Assembly: GCA_031289995.1 (NCBI GenBank)
Contig: JAITOI010000222.1
Coordinates: 1-5,476, forward strand
Origin: Prevotellaceae bacterium
GTDB taxonomy: Bacteria; Bacteroidota; Bacteroidia; Bacteroidales; UBA932
Length of the DNA stretch: 5,476 nucleotides
Reading direction: 5' to 3'
Positions 1 to 5,462 of this stretch are shown here, in pieces. The notes beneath the pieces are model-generated. The model worked only from the letters and a program-made list of their open reading frames with translations. It was not told the DNA's origin and searched no databases. The stretch's first letter is position 1. Each line of letters begins with the position of its first letter. The translations under genes were made by a program, and so were the position numbers.

Positions 1-856
1 CTTTGTAAATGTTAACCTGAATGGGACTACCGCTGCTGTAGTCGCGATGGACTATAGCATTCAACAGAGCCTCCCTCAGAGCATCACGGGGAACAGGATA
101 TGTTTCAACCCGCTGTATCCCCTTATAGGTAATGATGGCCTTAAAGTATTTAAGATAAATAGTCTCAATTGCCTTATCGGGCATGGTAATTAGCGGGCCA
201 TGAATTTCATCTTGGTAAAGCAAGTCGGCATTGGTTTCAAAAAAACCAATTTTGAGGTAGGCGCCCATCACATATTTTTCGGGGTTGGGATGAAATAGCA
301 GCACGGCTGCCCGCTTCAGGTAGTCGCCCTCGGTGAGCATCAGATTTTCCAGCAACTCGTCATCTCTGATGTCCAAATCTTCTGCCGTCAGGCGCTTGCT
401 CATCAACGCTTTTCGCCGAAACTCCCGAAACGCCACAATGTCCAAATCCGCAGCTTTTACGTACGGTACCGGAACGCTATCCCATGTTTTGCCCTGCTTG
501 CGGAGAATAAACTCGTCTAAGGCGTTGCCCGACAACACCTGCGTGGTGCTGCCCGAACGGTAGTAATACTTGCCGTGATAGCTAATGGGGTGCGGGTAAG
601 GGTTAACGATAATTTTAATAAATTGTTTGCCCTCGTCCTCCAAAAGATGCACGTCCGCAAGGATACCCATCGTGCTGCGAGTTTTATTGGGCAAGTCTTC
701 CATCAGCTTGTCAGCCTCAGCAAGGCCAACCACCTTGCCAAGGTCGTTTTTGCCTAATTCAAGCACGCCGCCAAAAGCGTTGGAAAACGAGCAAATCACT
801 TTCAGGTACTCGTCTTTCCAAACGGATTTGTATTCAATATACTGAGTCTCGTTCAT
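1..856 (-). CDS. AlbA_2-domain / HATPase-type ATP-binding protein, 5' part (cut by window edge)
   Basis: The reverse strand reads open from an ATG at 856-854 to the window edge, giving 285 complete codons without a stop, so the C-terminus is missing. Residues about 5-115 match the AlbA_2 (formerly AAA-4) putative DNA-binding domain: an early IEYKSVW, then FSNAFGGVLELGKND followed by GKVVGL, and later KYYYRSGSTTQ. Residues 123-126 (KTWD) begin a linker typical of this family. REALLNAIVHRDYS (261-274) is the N-box of a GHKL/histidine-kinase-type ATPase, with conserved E262, N266 and H270; the G-boxes should lie beyond the edge. Family members are commonly annotated as ATP-binding proteins or putative transcriptional regulators, with no settled function. 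The start lies 33 bp after the decarboxylase stop, has no Shine-Dalgarno and has an A-rich leader. The gene looks more AT-rich than its neighbours (43% GC in 181-240, against 60% in 1801-1860), which hints at a separate origin. The family call is firm; the biological role is unknown. Confidence 0.88.
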   Translation of the reverse strand, partial: MNETQYIEYKSVWKDEYLKVICSFSNAFGGVLELGKNDLGKVVGLAEADKLMEDLPNKTRSTMGILADVHLLEDEGKQFIKIIVNPYPHPISYHGKYYYRSGSTTQVLSGNALDEFILRKQGKTWDSVPVPYVKAADLDIVAFREFRRKALMSKRLTAEDLDIRDDELLENLMLTEGDYLKRAAVLLFHPNPEKYVMGAYLKIGFFETNADLLYQDEIHGPLITMPDKAIETIYLKYFKAIITYKGIQRVETYPVPRDALREALLNAIVHRDYSSGSPIQVNIYK

Positions 857-889
857 CAGGTATTTTTTTCGGTAAATAACTCCAAAAAA

Positions 890-2869
890 TCAAACAAACA
901 ACCTCCCCCCCTCCTCCGTCGCCACAAAAATCATCCCATCATCGCAGCCATGTATGGCGCGGTTTTCCTTCATCTGCTGCTCGAGGTAGGTGATGTGCTC
1001 GTGGGTGATGGTTTGGCCGGGCACCAGCACCGGTATGCCCGGCGGGTAGGGCGTAACGAAAAACGACGATATGCGGCCGCAGGAATCCTCGATTTTTAGC
1101 GGCTCGCGCGGCGCGAAAAAGTACGACAGTCCTGCCGTTTGCACGTCGGGAATTTTGATGGTCTGCTCCGCCTTTTTGATTTTGTGGTCAAAGCGCGTCG
1201 CCTCGCGCTCCAGCTCGCTCAGCGCAAAGAACAGCTCGCCCTCCTTCGAGGTCGAAATGCCGATGGTGAACAGGAAAAGTATGGTGCCCTCGACGGTGGT
1301 TTTTTCCACCTCAAAACCTTTCTCCTGCAGGTACTGCTGAATGTCGCGGATGTCGCACTCCAGCGCCGATACGTCGAGCAAAACCTTGAGCGGGTCGTTG
1401 CCGTAGCCGTAGGTTTTGAGGTGCTTGAACTCCTTCTGGAACTCGCAAAATTCGACCACCTTGATTTTGGTGAGCCGCTTCTGCACCGCGTCGCGAAAGC
1501 GCTTGGCCTGCTCGAGCGCCTTGCAGAGCAGCTTGAATCCTTCCACCTCCATCTGCATCGAGCACACGCCCAGCGAGGCGATAATCTGGTACTGCGGCGA
1601 GGTGGAGGTGTAGAGGTGGAAGATTTCGCGGAAGTAGTTTTCGTCGAAATCGGGGTCGTTGACGTGGATGTACGAGCTCTGGCTGAAGGCCGACAGCACC
1701 TTGTGCGCCGAGTGGGTTATGTAGTCCGCGCCCGCAAGGATGGCCGAGTACTCCTTGAAGTAGGGGTGGAACGAGGCGTAGCCAAACCAGGCCTCGTCGA
1801 TGAACACCTTGATGTGCGTGCCTCTGGCTTGGTTCACCTTGCGCACCAGCTCCACCACGCGGCGAATGGGGATGAGGATGCCGTCGTAGGTGCAGCCGGT
1901 GAGCACCACCAGCCGCACGTCGGGATTTTTTTTGATGGCGTTCTCGATGTCCTTGATGGAGGGCGGCGCAAAGATGCCGTAGCGCGACGAGAACATGCTG
2001 TTGATGTACACCGGCGTGGCCTGCGATTGCAGCAATCCGTAGTGCACCGACTTGTGGCAGTTGCGGTCAACGATGGCCTTGTCGCCCTTGTGCAGCAAGG
2101 TTTGCAGAATAATTTTGTTGGAGTTCGACGAGCCGTTGGTTACAAAAAACGACTTGCGCACGTTGAACGTTCGCGCCGCTTTAGCCTCCGACAGGCCAAC
2201 GTATCCGGTGGAGTCGAGCAGCGAGCCGAGGTGCTCCACCGAGGCCGAAAGGTCGCCCAGAAAAACGTTGTCGCCAAAAAATTCGTAGAACGGGTAGAGG
2301 TATGGCGAGTTCTTGAAGCTACGCCCACCGGCGTGTCCGGGCGTGTGCCAGGTGTAGTTGGCCTCCTCCACGTAGTCGCGGTAGGCCGTCCAGAATGGCG
2401 TGCGGCGCCGCTCGTTGAAGGTGTTGAGGATGCGCTGCAGCTCCTGCTGGTGGTTGTTCACCAGCTCGCGCTTTTGGATGAAGTGCACGGTGCTGAGCTT
2501 CGAGCTGTAAAGGCTGTACGTGTCCTGGTCGAGGGTGATGAGGAAGATGTGAATGTTGGAGCGCAGCGCCAGCACCTGCTCCACAAACCGCATCGAGCGG
2601 CACACGTCCCAGTTGACCACCACCGCCTGCACGTCGCCGTACTCCGCCTTGAGCTGCTTGTTGTTGCCCGCGGGAATGTTGCCGTGCTCAAGGTAGGCGA
2701 GCGCCGTCTCCTGCGAAATGGATTTGACGAATTCGATGTGGAGCGAGTTCGTTTTTTCGAGCGGCCCCTTCACCTTGTAGAAGTTGTCGTACAAGGTTTC
2801 GACTGCGTTTTTGCCTGTTTCCACCAGCAATACTTGAATGCTGCATACGGGCGATGTTTGCTTGGCCAT
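890..2869 (-). CDS. Orn/Lys/Arg decarboxylase, PLP fold-type I (substrate unresolved)
   Basis: This 659-residue protein belongs to the CadA/LdcC/SpeC/AdiA family, which removes CO2 from a basic amino acid to give a diamine or agmatine in the cytoplasm. Residues 1 to about 155 resemble the N-terminal wing (receiver-like) domain. The PLP domain follows: HTPGH at 175-179, NGSSNSNK at 245-252, the likely ring-stacking His272 in NCHKS, Asp358 in FIDEAW (expected to contact the pyridine nitrogen), and Lys390 in THSAHK as the Schiff-base lysine. TSTSPQY at 421-427 matches the family's active-site loop. The C-terminal domain (about 545-659) contains PYPPGIP. Enterobacterial relatives have about 710-755 residues, so this one is somewhat short. 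The open frame continues 54 codons upstream into mutA, but the homologous N-terminus begins at the ATG at 2869, so I place the start there. It lies 59 bp after mutA with no terminator between, so cotranscription is plausible. Whether lysine, ornithine or arginine is the substrate cannot be told from motifs alone. Confidence 0.93.
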   Translation of the reverse strand: MAKQTSPVCSIQVLLVETGKNAVETLYDNFYKVKGPLEKTNSLHIEFVKSISQETALAYLEHGNIPAGNNKQLKAEYGDVQAVVVNWDVCRSMRFVEQVLALRSNIHIFLITLDQDTYSLYSSKLSTVHFIQKRELVNNHQQELQRILNTFNERRRTPFWTAYRDYVEEANYTWHTPGHAGGRSFKNSPYLYPFYEFFGDNVFLGDLSASVEHLGSLLDSTGYVGLSEAKAARTFNVRKSFFVTNGSSNSNKIILQTLLHKGDKAIVDRNCHKSVHYGLLQSQATPVYINSMFSSRYGIFAPPSIKDIENAIKKNPDVRLVVLTGCTYDGILIPIRRVVELVRKVNQARGTHIKVFIDEAWFGYASFHPYFKEYSAILAGADYITHSAHKVLSAFSQSSYIHVNDPDFDENYFREIFHLYTSTSPQYQIIASLGVCSMQMEVEGFKLLCKALEQAKRFRDAVQKRLTKIKVVEFCEFQKEFKHLKTYGYGNDPLKVLLDVSALECDIRDIQQYLQEKGFEVEKTTVEGTILFLFTIGISTSKEGELFFALSELEREATRFDHKIKKAEQTIKIPDVQTAGLSYFFAPREPLKIEDSCGRISSFFVTPYPPGIPVLVPGQTITHEHITYLEQQMKENRAIHGCDDGMIFVATEEGGRLFV

Positions 2870-2928
2870 GGTGTTGTTCAGAAATTCAAAATCCAAATGC
2901 AGGAGACGACGATGCTGCTTGCGCGGCG

Positions 2929-4836
2929 CTAAATGCCCAGCTCGGTCTGGTAGCCCTGCAGCGTTTCGAGCACGTTGCTCTTGACGCTGATGAAGTGCGA
3001 CAGCCCCTTGCTCTGCAGCTCGGCCTTGCACTCCGGTTCGCCCGCCACCACTACGATGGCCTTACCCTTGAGCGCCTCGTAAATTTTGGGTACGCCCTCG
3101 GCATAGTCCTCGTCGCTCGAGCAGGCCACCACTATTTCGGCCTTGGCTGCCAGCGCGGCTTGCACGCCTTCCTCGACGGTAGCAAACTGGTTGTTGTCCG
3201 TTACCTTGAAGCCTGCCACCGCAAAAAAGTTGCTCGAAAACTGAGCGCGGGCGCGGCACATGGCGAGGTTGCCGAAGGTGAGCATGAACACCTCGGGTCT
3301 CTTTTTTGCAGCCTCCGTTTTCATGCGCATCGCCTCAAAAACTTCCGCGCCGCGGTAGGGCGACAGCGGCTCGCACAGCTGCGGCTTGTCACCCTCGCAG
3401 CACTCGCTATCGGCGCTGCACGAGGGCGACGAAGTCGAGGTTGCATCGGGCTTGCAGCAGCATTTGCGTTGCAGCTTTTCGGTGGCCTCGGCGTTCAGCG
3501 TTTCGCCAAAGTTGGGGTACTGGTTGGTGCCAAGCAGCGTGGCGCGGCGCGAGGCAAGATTTTTGTCGAGCAGCGCAGCCGAAGCCTTCACCTGAGCCTG
3601 CACAAATCCGGCCTTGAACGCGGCGATGTAGCCACCCATGTCTTCCACCTGACGGAACAGCTTCCATGCCTCCTCGGCGAGGCTCTGCGTAAGGCATTCG
3701 ATGTAGTACGAGCCGGCCGACGGGTCGGCAACGTGGTCAAAATGCACCTCCTCCTTGAGCAGGATTTGCGTGTTGCGGGCAATGCGGTTGGAGAAGTCGC
3801 TCGAGCTCTTGAAGGGCTTGTCGAAGCGCAACACCTCAATCGAGTCCACGCCTGCAATGGCGGCGCTCATCGCCTCGGTGGTGCCGCGCAGCAGGTTGAC
3901 GTAGGCGTCGTAGGCGGTCTGGTTCCACGCACTGGTTACGGCGTGGATGCTCATCTTCGCGGCCTTGTCGTGCGCGGGTTTGTAGGCCTTCACCACGTTA
4001 GCCCAGAGGATGCGGGCGGCGCGAATTTTGGCAATTTCGAGGAAGTAGCTGGCGCCAACAGCCAGCGTGAATCGTATGCGCGGCGCCACCTGGTCGACGC
4101 TCAGCCCCTGGTCGGTGAGCTGCACGAGGTACTCGTTGCCCATGCTCAGCGCCAGCGCCAGCTCCTGCACCGCGTTGGCTCCCGCGTTGTGCAGCGTGGC
4201 TCCGCTCACGCCGATGGTGCGCAGGTGCTTCACCTCCGCAGCCGCGAGCACAGAATTTTTCAGCTTGCCAAACGCATCGTCGCAGAGGTGGCCGCTCACG
4301 GTGAGCACCCGCAGCGGGTCAGCGCTCACCGACAGGCGCAGCTTGCTGAGGTCAACGCCCGTCTGCTTTGCGTAGCGCACCAGCTTTTCGGCGAGGTTCA
4401 TTCCGCAGCCTTTTTGGGCGACGAGATTCAGCTCCGCCACGTCGAGGTAGATGCCCTTGAGCAGCTGCTCCAGCTCGGCGTCGGTGATGTCTTTTTTGAC
4501 GCAGAAGCTCACCGCGTCCACGCCCTTCATCAGCCCGTCGAGGGCTTGGGCGTTGGCCTCCGCCACGCTGTTGCAGGCGCAGTAGGTCTGGCAGGTGCGC
4601 CATTGGTTGTCGCCTTTAACGCCGCGCACGTAAGGAAACTCGCCCACCGCAGCGCTGGCGTGGGCAACATCTTTGAGGTTTTCGGCGCGGTAGTACGGGC
4701 GCACTTTCAAGCCGTCGAGGGGTTTCCAGACCAGCTTTTTTTCGTAGTCTGCGCCCTTCAAATCCTTGCCAATTACGGCCTCCCACTGCTCTGTTGCAAC
4801 GGGCTGAAATTCCGTAAAAAGTTTTTGTTCCGACAT
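2929..4836 (-). CDS. mutA: Methylmalonyl-CoA mutase small (beta) subunit
   Basis: This 635-residue protein is the non-catalytic partner of MutB in the heterodimeric B12-dependent mutase that interconverts succinyl-CoA and methylmalonyl-CoA in propionate metabolism. The N-terminus (FTEFQPVATEQWEAVIGKDL, residues 7-26) is typical of MutA. Residues about 40-440 form the TIM-barrel domain, including SAWNQTAYDAYVN (302-314) and DPSAGSYYIE (371-380). Residues about 513-635 form a B12-binding-like Rossmann domain in which the cobalt-ligating DxHxxG motif is replaced by GNLAMCRARAQF (522-533), as expected for the small subunit. Length is normal for the family. A linker with seven cysteines (459-488) joins the two domains. 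The ATG at 4836 is preceded by an A-rich stretch (AACACCAAAAAAAC) and no Shine-Dalgarno. No mutB follows; the next gene on the strand is a decarboxylase. I see no cobalamin-riboswitch B12 box in the upstream 640 bp. The subunit call is secure; the partner gene must lie elsewhere. Confidence 0.96.
   Translation of the reverse strand: MSEQKLFTEFQPVATEQWEAVIGKDLKGADYEKKLVWKPLDGLKVRPYYRAENLKDVAHASAAVGEFPYVRGVKGDNQWRTCQTYCACNSVAEANAQALDGLMKGVDAVSFCVKKDITDAELEQLLKGIYLDVAELNLVAQKGCGMNLAEKLVRYAKQTGVDLSKLRLSVSADPLRVLTVSGHLCDDAFGKLKNSVLAAAEVKHLRTIGVSGATLHNAGANAVQELALALSMGNEYLVQLTDQGLSVDQVAPRIRFTLAVGASYFLEIAKIRAARILWANVVKAYKPAHDKAAKMSIHAVTSAWNQTAYDAYVNLLRGTTEAMSAAIAGVDSIEVLRFDKPFKSSSDFSNRIARNTQILLKEEVHFDHVADPSAGSYYIECLTQSLAEEAWKLFRQVEDMGGYIAAFKAGFVQAQVKASAALLDKNLASRRATLLGTNQYPNFGETLNAEATEKLQRKCCCKPDATSTSSPSCSADSECCEGDKPQLCEPLSPYRGAEVFEAMRMKTEAAKKRPEVFMLTFGNLAMCRARAQFSSNFFAVAGFKVTDNNQFATVEEGVQAALAAKAEIVVACSSDEDYAEGVPKIYEALKGKAIVVVAGEPECKAELQSKGLSHFISVKSNVLETLQGYQTELGI
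3373..3462 (-). other. Cysteine-rich interdomain linker within MutA
   Basis: Residues 459-488 of MutA contain seven cysteines in 30 residues (459-461, 473, 479-480, 488), separated by a Ser/Thr/Asp-rich, low-complexity stretch. The segment sits between the TIM-barrel domain, ending near LGTNQYPNF (435-443), and the start of the B12-binding-like domain. In characterised mutases this is a linker rather than part of the fold. The CCC and CC clusters could bind a metal or form disulfides, but that is inference. I have a vague memory that Bacteroidota MutA linkers vary in length and may carry Cys residues, and I cannot check it here. Confidence 0.7.
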
Positions 4837-4894
4837 GTTTTTTTGGTGTTTTAATTTGGTTTTTTCAAGCGAAAAATCGTTGGTAAAAAGCGTG

Positions 4895-4902
4895 CAATGG
4901 TA
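4895..4902 (-). promoter_or_regulatory. Weak candidate -7 box for mutA
   Basis: Read on the minus strand, TACCATTG matches the Bacteroidota -7 consensus TAnnTTTG at five of six fixed positions. It would start transcription roughly 50 nt before the mutA ATG. No TTTG-type -33 box lies at the right distance; that position is occupied by the CTTCAAAT tandem repeat. One mismatch in a short motif is weak evidence, so this is only a suggestion. Confidence 0.2.
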
Positions 4903-4911
4903 GAAAAAAGA

Positions 4912-4940
4912 ATTTGAAGATTTGAAGATTTGAAGATTTG
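4912..4940. repeat. Octamer tandem repeat ATTTGAAG, about 3.6 copies
   Basis: ATTTGAAG occurs perfectly at 4912-4919, 4920-4927 and 4928-4935, followed by a partial ATTTG at 4936-4940. On the mutA strand the unit reads CTTCAAAT. The array lies 75 bp upstream of the mutA start codon and just upstream of the weak promoter candidate, so it would cover the -33 region if that promoter is real. Perfect short tandem repeats of this kind can change copy number by replication slippage. Confidence 0.9.
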
Positions 4941-4974
4941 GCTAAATCTTTTTTTTGAGGTGCTATTTCAATTG

Positions 4975-5028
4975 ATGTGCGACCATGCGATGTGCGATAT
5001 GCGACAATGCCAGCGTCTATGTGCGATG
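4975..5028. repeat. Degenerate cluster of ATGTGCGA-like words
   Basis: ATGTGCGA occurs at 4975-4982, 4990-4997 and 5019-5026, with the related ATGCGA at 4985-4990 and ATATGCGA at 4997-5004. The first four units are almost back to back; the last is separated by 14 bases. Spacing is irregular, so it may be a decayed tandem repeat or a cluster of binding sites. No function can be assigned. Confidence 0.6.
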
Positions 5029-5032
5029 TTAC

Positions 5033-5093
5033 TGCAAGTCCCGAAAGGACGCAATTTTCATAACCGCAGGCAAGCGGCAGCGCAGCCTGCGGT
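5033..5093. repeat. REP-like pair of hairpins
   Basis: Hairpin 1 pairs GTCC (5038-5041) with GGAC (5047-5050) around CGAAA. TGC (5033-5035) and GCA (5051-5053) extend the stem across an AA bulge. After the linker ATTTTCATA, hairpin 2 pairs ACCGCAGGC (5063-5071) perfectly with GCCTGCGGT (5085-5093) around a 13-nt loop. Two GC-rich hairpins joined by a short AT-rich linker is the layout of REP-like elements. It resembles dispersed intergenic repeats I recall from Bacteroidota genomes, but the copy number here is unknown. There is no T-run on either side, so it is not a standard terminator. Confidence 0.55.
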
Positions 5094-5114
5094 GGGCAAC
5101 ACATCCGCGTCTTT

Positions 5115-5170
5115 GCGCACGGAGCACAGCCCTCATTCAGGGCACAACCTACCCCCGTGCGCCATGCTCC
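5115..5170. repeat. Nested hairpin with a competing alternative stem
   Basis: GCGCACGG (5115-5122) pairs perfectly with CCGTGCGC (5155-5162). Inside it GCCCT (5129-5133) pairs with AGGGC (5139-5143) around CATTC. A second option pairs GGAGCA (5121-5126) with TGCTCC (5165-5170); it shares two bases with the 8-bp stem, so the two cannot both form fully. It lies just right of the REP-like pair and may be part of the same composite repeat. A structured RNA is possible but unsupported by any family I recognise. Confidence 0.5.
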
Positions 5171-5184
5171 ACCGTCTGAACTAT

Positions 5185-5216
5185 GATTTGTAGGATTTGC
5201 AGGATTTTAGGATTAA
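5185..5216. repeat. Tandem repeat of GATTTGYAG, about 3.5 copies
   Basis: GATTTGTAG (5185-5193), GATTTGCAG (5194-5202), GATTTTAG (5203-5210) and GATTAAG (5211-5217) follow each other with periods of 9, 9 and 8. The preceding TCTGAACTATGATTTG looks like the left end of AT-rich dispersed repeats I recall from many bacterial genomes; that recollection is unverified. No promoter or gene is tied to it. Confidence 0.75.
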
Positions 5217-5261
5217 GACCAAGCGGCTATCAAATTGGTATTGTTGGCGTGGGGCTATCAC

Positions 5262-5323
5262 CACCAACAATGGGGCTTGCCCCATTGTTGTAGAGGACAA
5301 TGGGGCAAGCCCCATTGTTGGTG
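5262..5323. repeat. Perfect 26-bp inverted repeat with palindromic arms
   Basis: The left arm (5262-5287) and right arm (5298-5323) are exact reverse complements separated by TTGTAGAGGA. Each arm is itself palindromic. The left core, CAATGGGGCTTGCCCCATTG, extends to a 12+2+12 hairpin at 5265-5290. The right arm forms a 10+2+10 hairpin at 5297-5318 with AA instead of TT at its centre. One strand can therefore fold either as one long hairpin or as two short ones. Further half-units lie nearby: ATTGTTGG at 5240-5247 and CCCATTGTT at 5355-5363. There is no T-run after it. A REP-like or other non-autonomous mobile palindrome is the best guess. Confidence 0.85.
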
Positions 5324-5374
5324 CAGGCGACGACCCAAACCATCATTTTGATATCCCATTGTTCTTAACAGCGC

Positions 5375-5420
5375 AAAAAAAAGATGTAGAAACAACGCTA
5401 ACCGTTGCCTCTACATCTTT
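5375..5420 (-). terminator. Intrinsic terminator for a minus-strand gene to the right
   Basis: On the minus strand AAAGATGTAGA (5420-5410) pairs perfectly over 11 bp with TCTACATCTTT (5390-5380). Inside, a 2x2 internal loop leads to a CAACG/CGTTG stem with a 5-nt loop. The 3' arm runs directly into further T residues, giving an eight-T tract (5382-5375, counting the last stem bases). This is a good rho-independent terminator read right to left; on the plus strand only three T residues follow. It fits a gene ending shortly before it, with a stop possibly at 5463-5465. Confidence 0.65.
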
Positions 5421-5462
5421 CCGTTGCATCAGGGCGCACACCTTATATGCCCCCCTACGTGC

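Larger units (their letters stand above)
4837..5462. other. Repeat-rich non-coding region upstream of mutA
   Basis: I see no credible gene in these 626 bases. Short open frames on both strands run through repeats and match nothing I recognise. From left to right the region holds the A/T-rich mutA leader, an octamer tandem repeat (4912-4940), a cluster of ATGTGCGA-like words (4975-5028), GC-rich hairpins (5033-5170), a GATTTGYAG tandem repeat (5185-5216), a large inverted repeat (5262-5323), and a minus-strand terminator (5375-5420). No tRNA, CRISPR array or cobalamin riboswitch is apparent. Confidence 0.7.

Noticed and set aside
1926..1933. Run of eight T residues (A8 on the coding strand) inside the decarboxylase, a possible slippage site
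   Set aside because: The frame is intact across it (Ile-Lys-Lys-Asn) and the Lys/Asn codons explain it. One homopolymer is not evidence of phase variation.
1139..2932. A 597-codon plus-strand open frame opposite the decarboxylase
   Set aside because: It is rich in His, Val, Leu and Arg with no recognisable domain and lies antisense to a clear, motif-bearing gene. GC-rich codon bias readily removes stops from this antisense frame.
2870..3031. A 54-residue N-terminal extension of the decarboxylase
   Set aside because: It overlaps the mutA 3' end in another frame and has Arg/Gln-rich shadow-like composition. The conserved protein begins at the ATG at 2869.
2854..4854. A 666-codon plus-strand open frame opposite mutA
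   Set aside because: It mirrors mutA over its whole length, has biased Ala/His/Leu/Val composition and no motif. MutA on the other strand is certain.
4933..4956. Plus-strand terminator-like hairpin AAGATTT-GGCT-AAATCTT with a T-run
   Set aside because: The stem has a single G-C pair and there is no plus-strand gene to terminate. It arises from the end of the ATTTGAAG array.
4865..5104. Small minus-strand open frame (79 codons) upstream of mutA
   Set aside because: It runs through the octamer array and the hairpins, has no start context and no recognisable motif. Repeats explain the open frame.
4930..5193. Small plus-strand open frame (87 codons) in the intergenic region
   Set aside because: It is built from the GCGA-word cluster and REP-like hairpins, so it is most likely a translated repeat.
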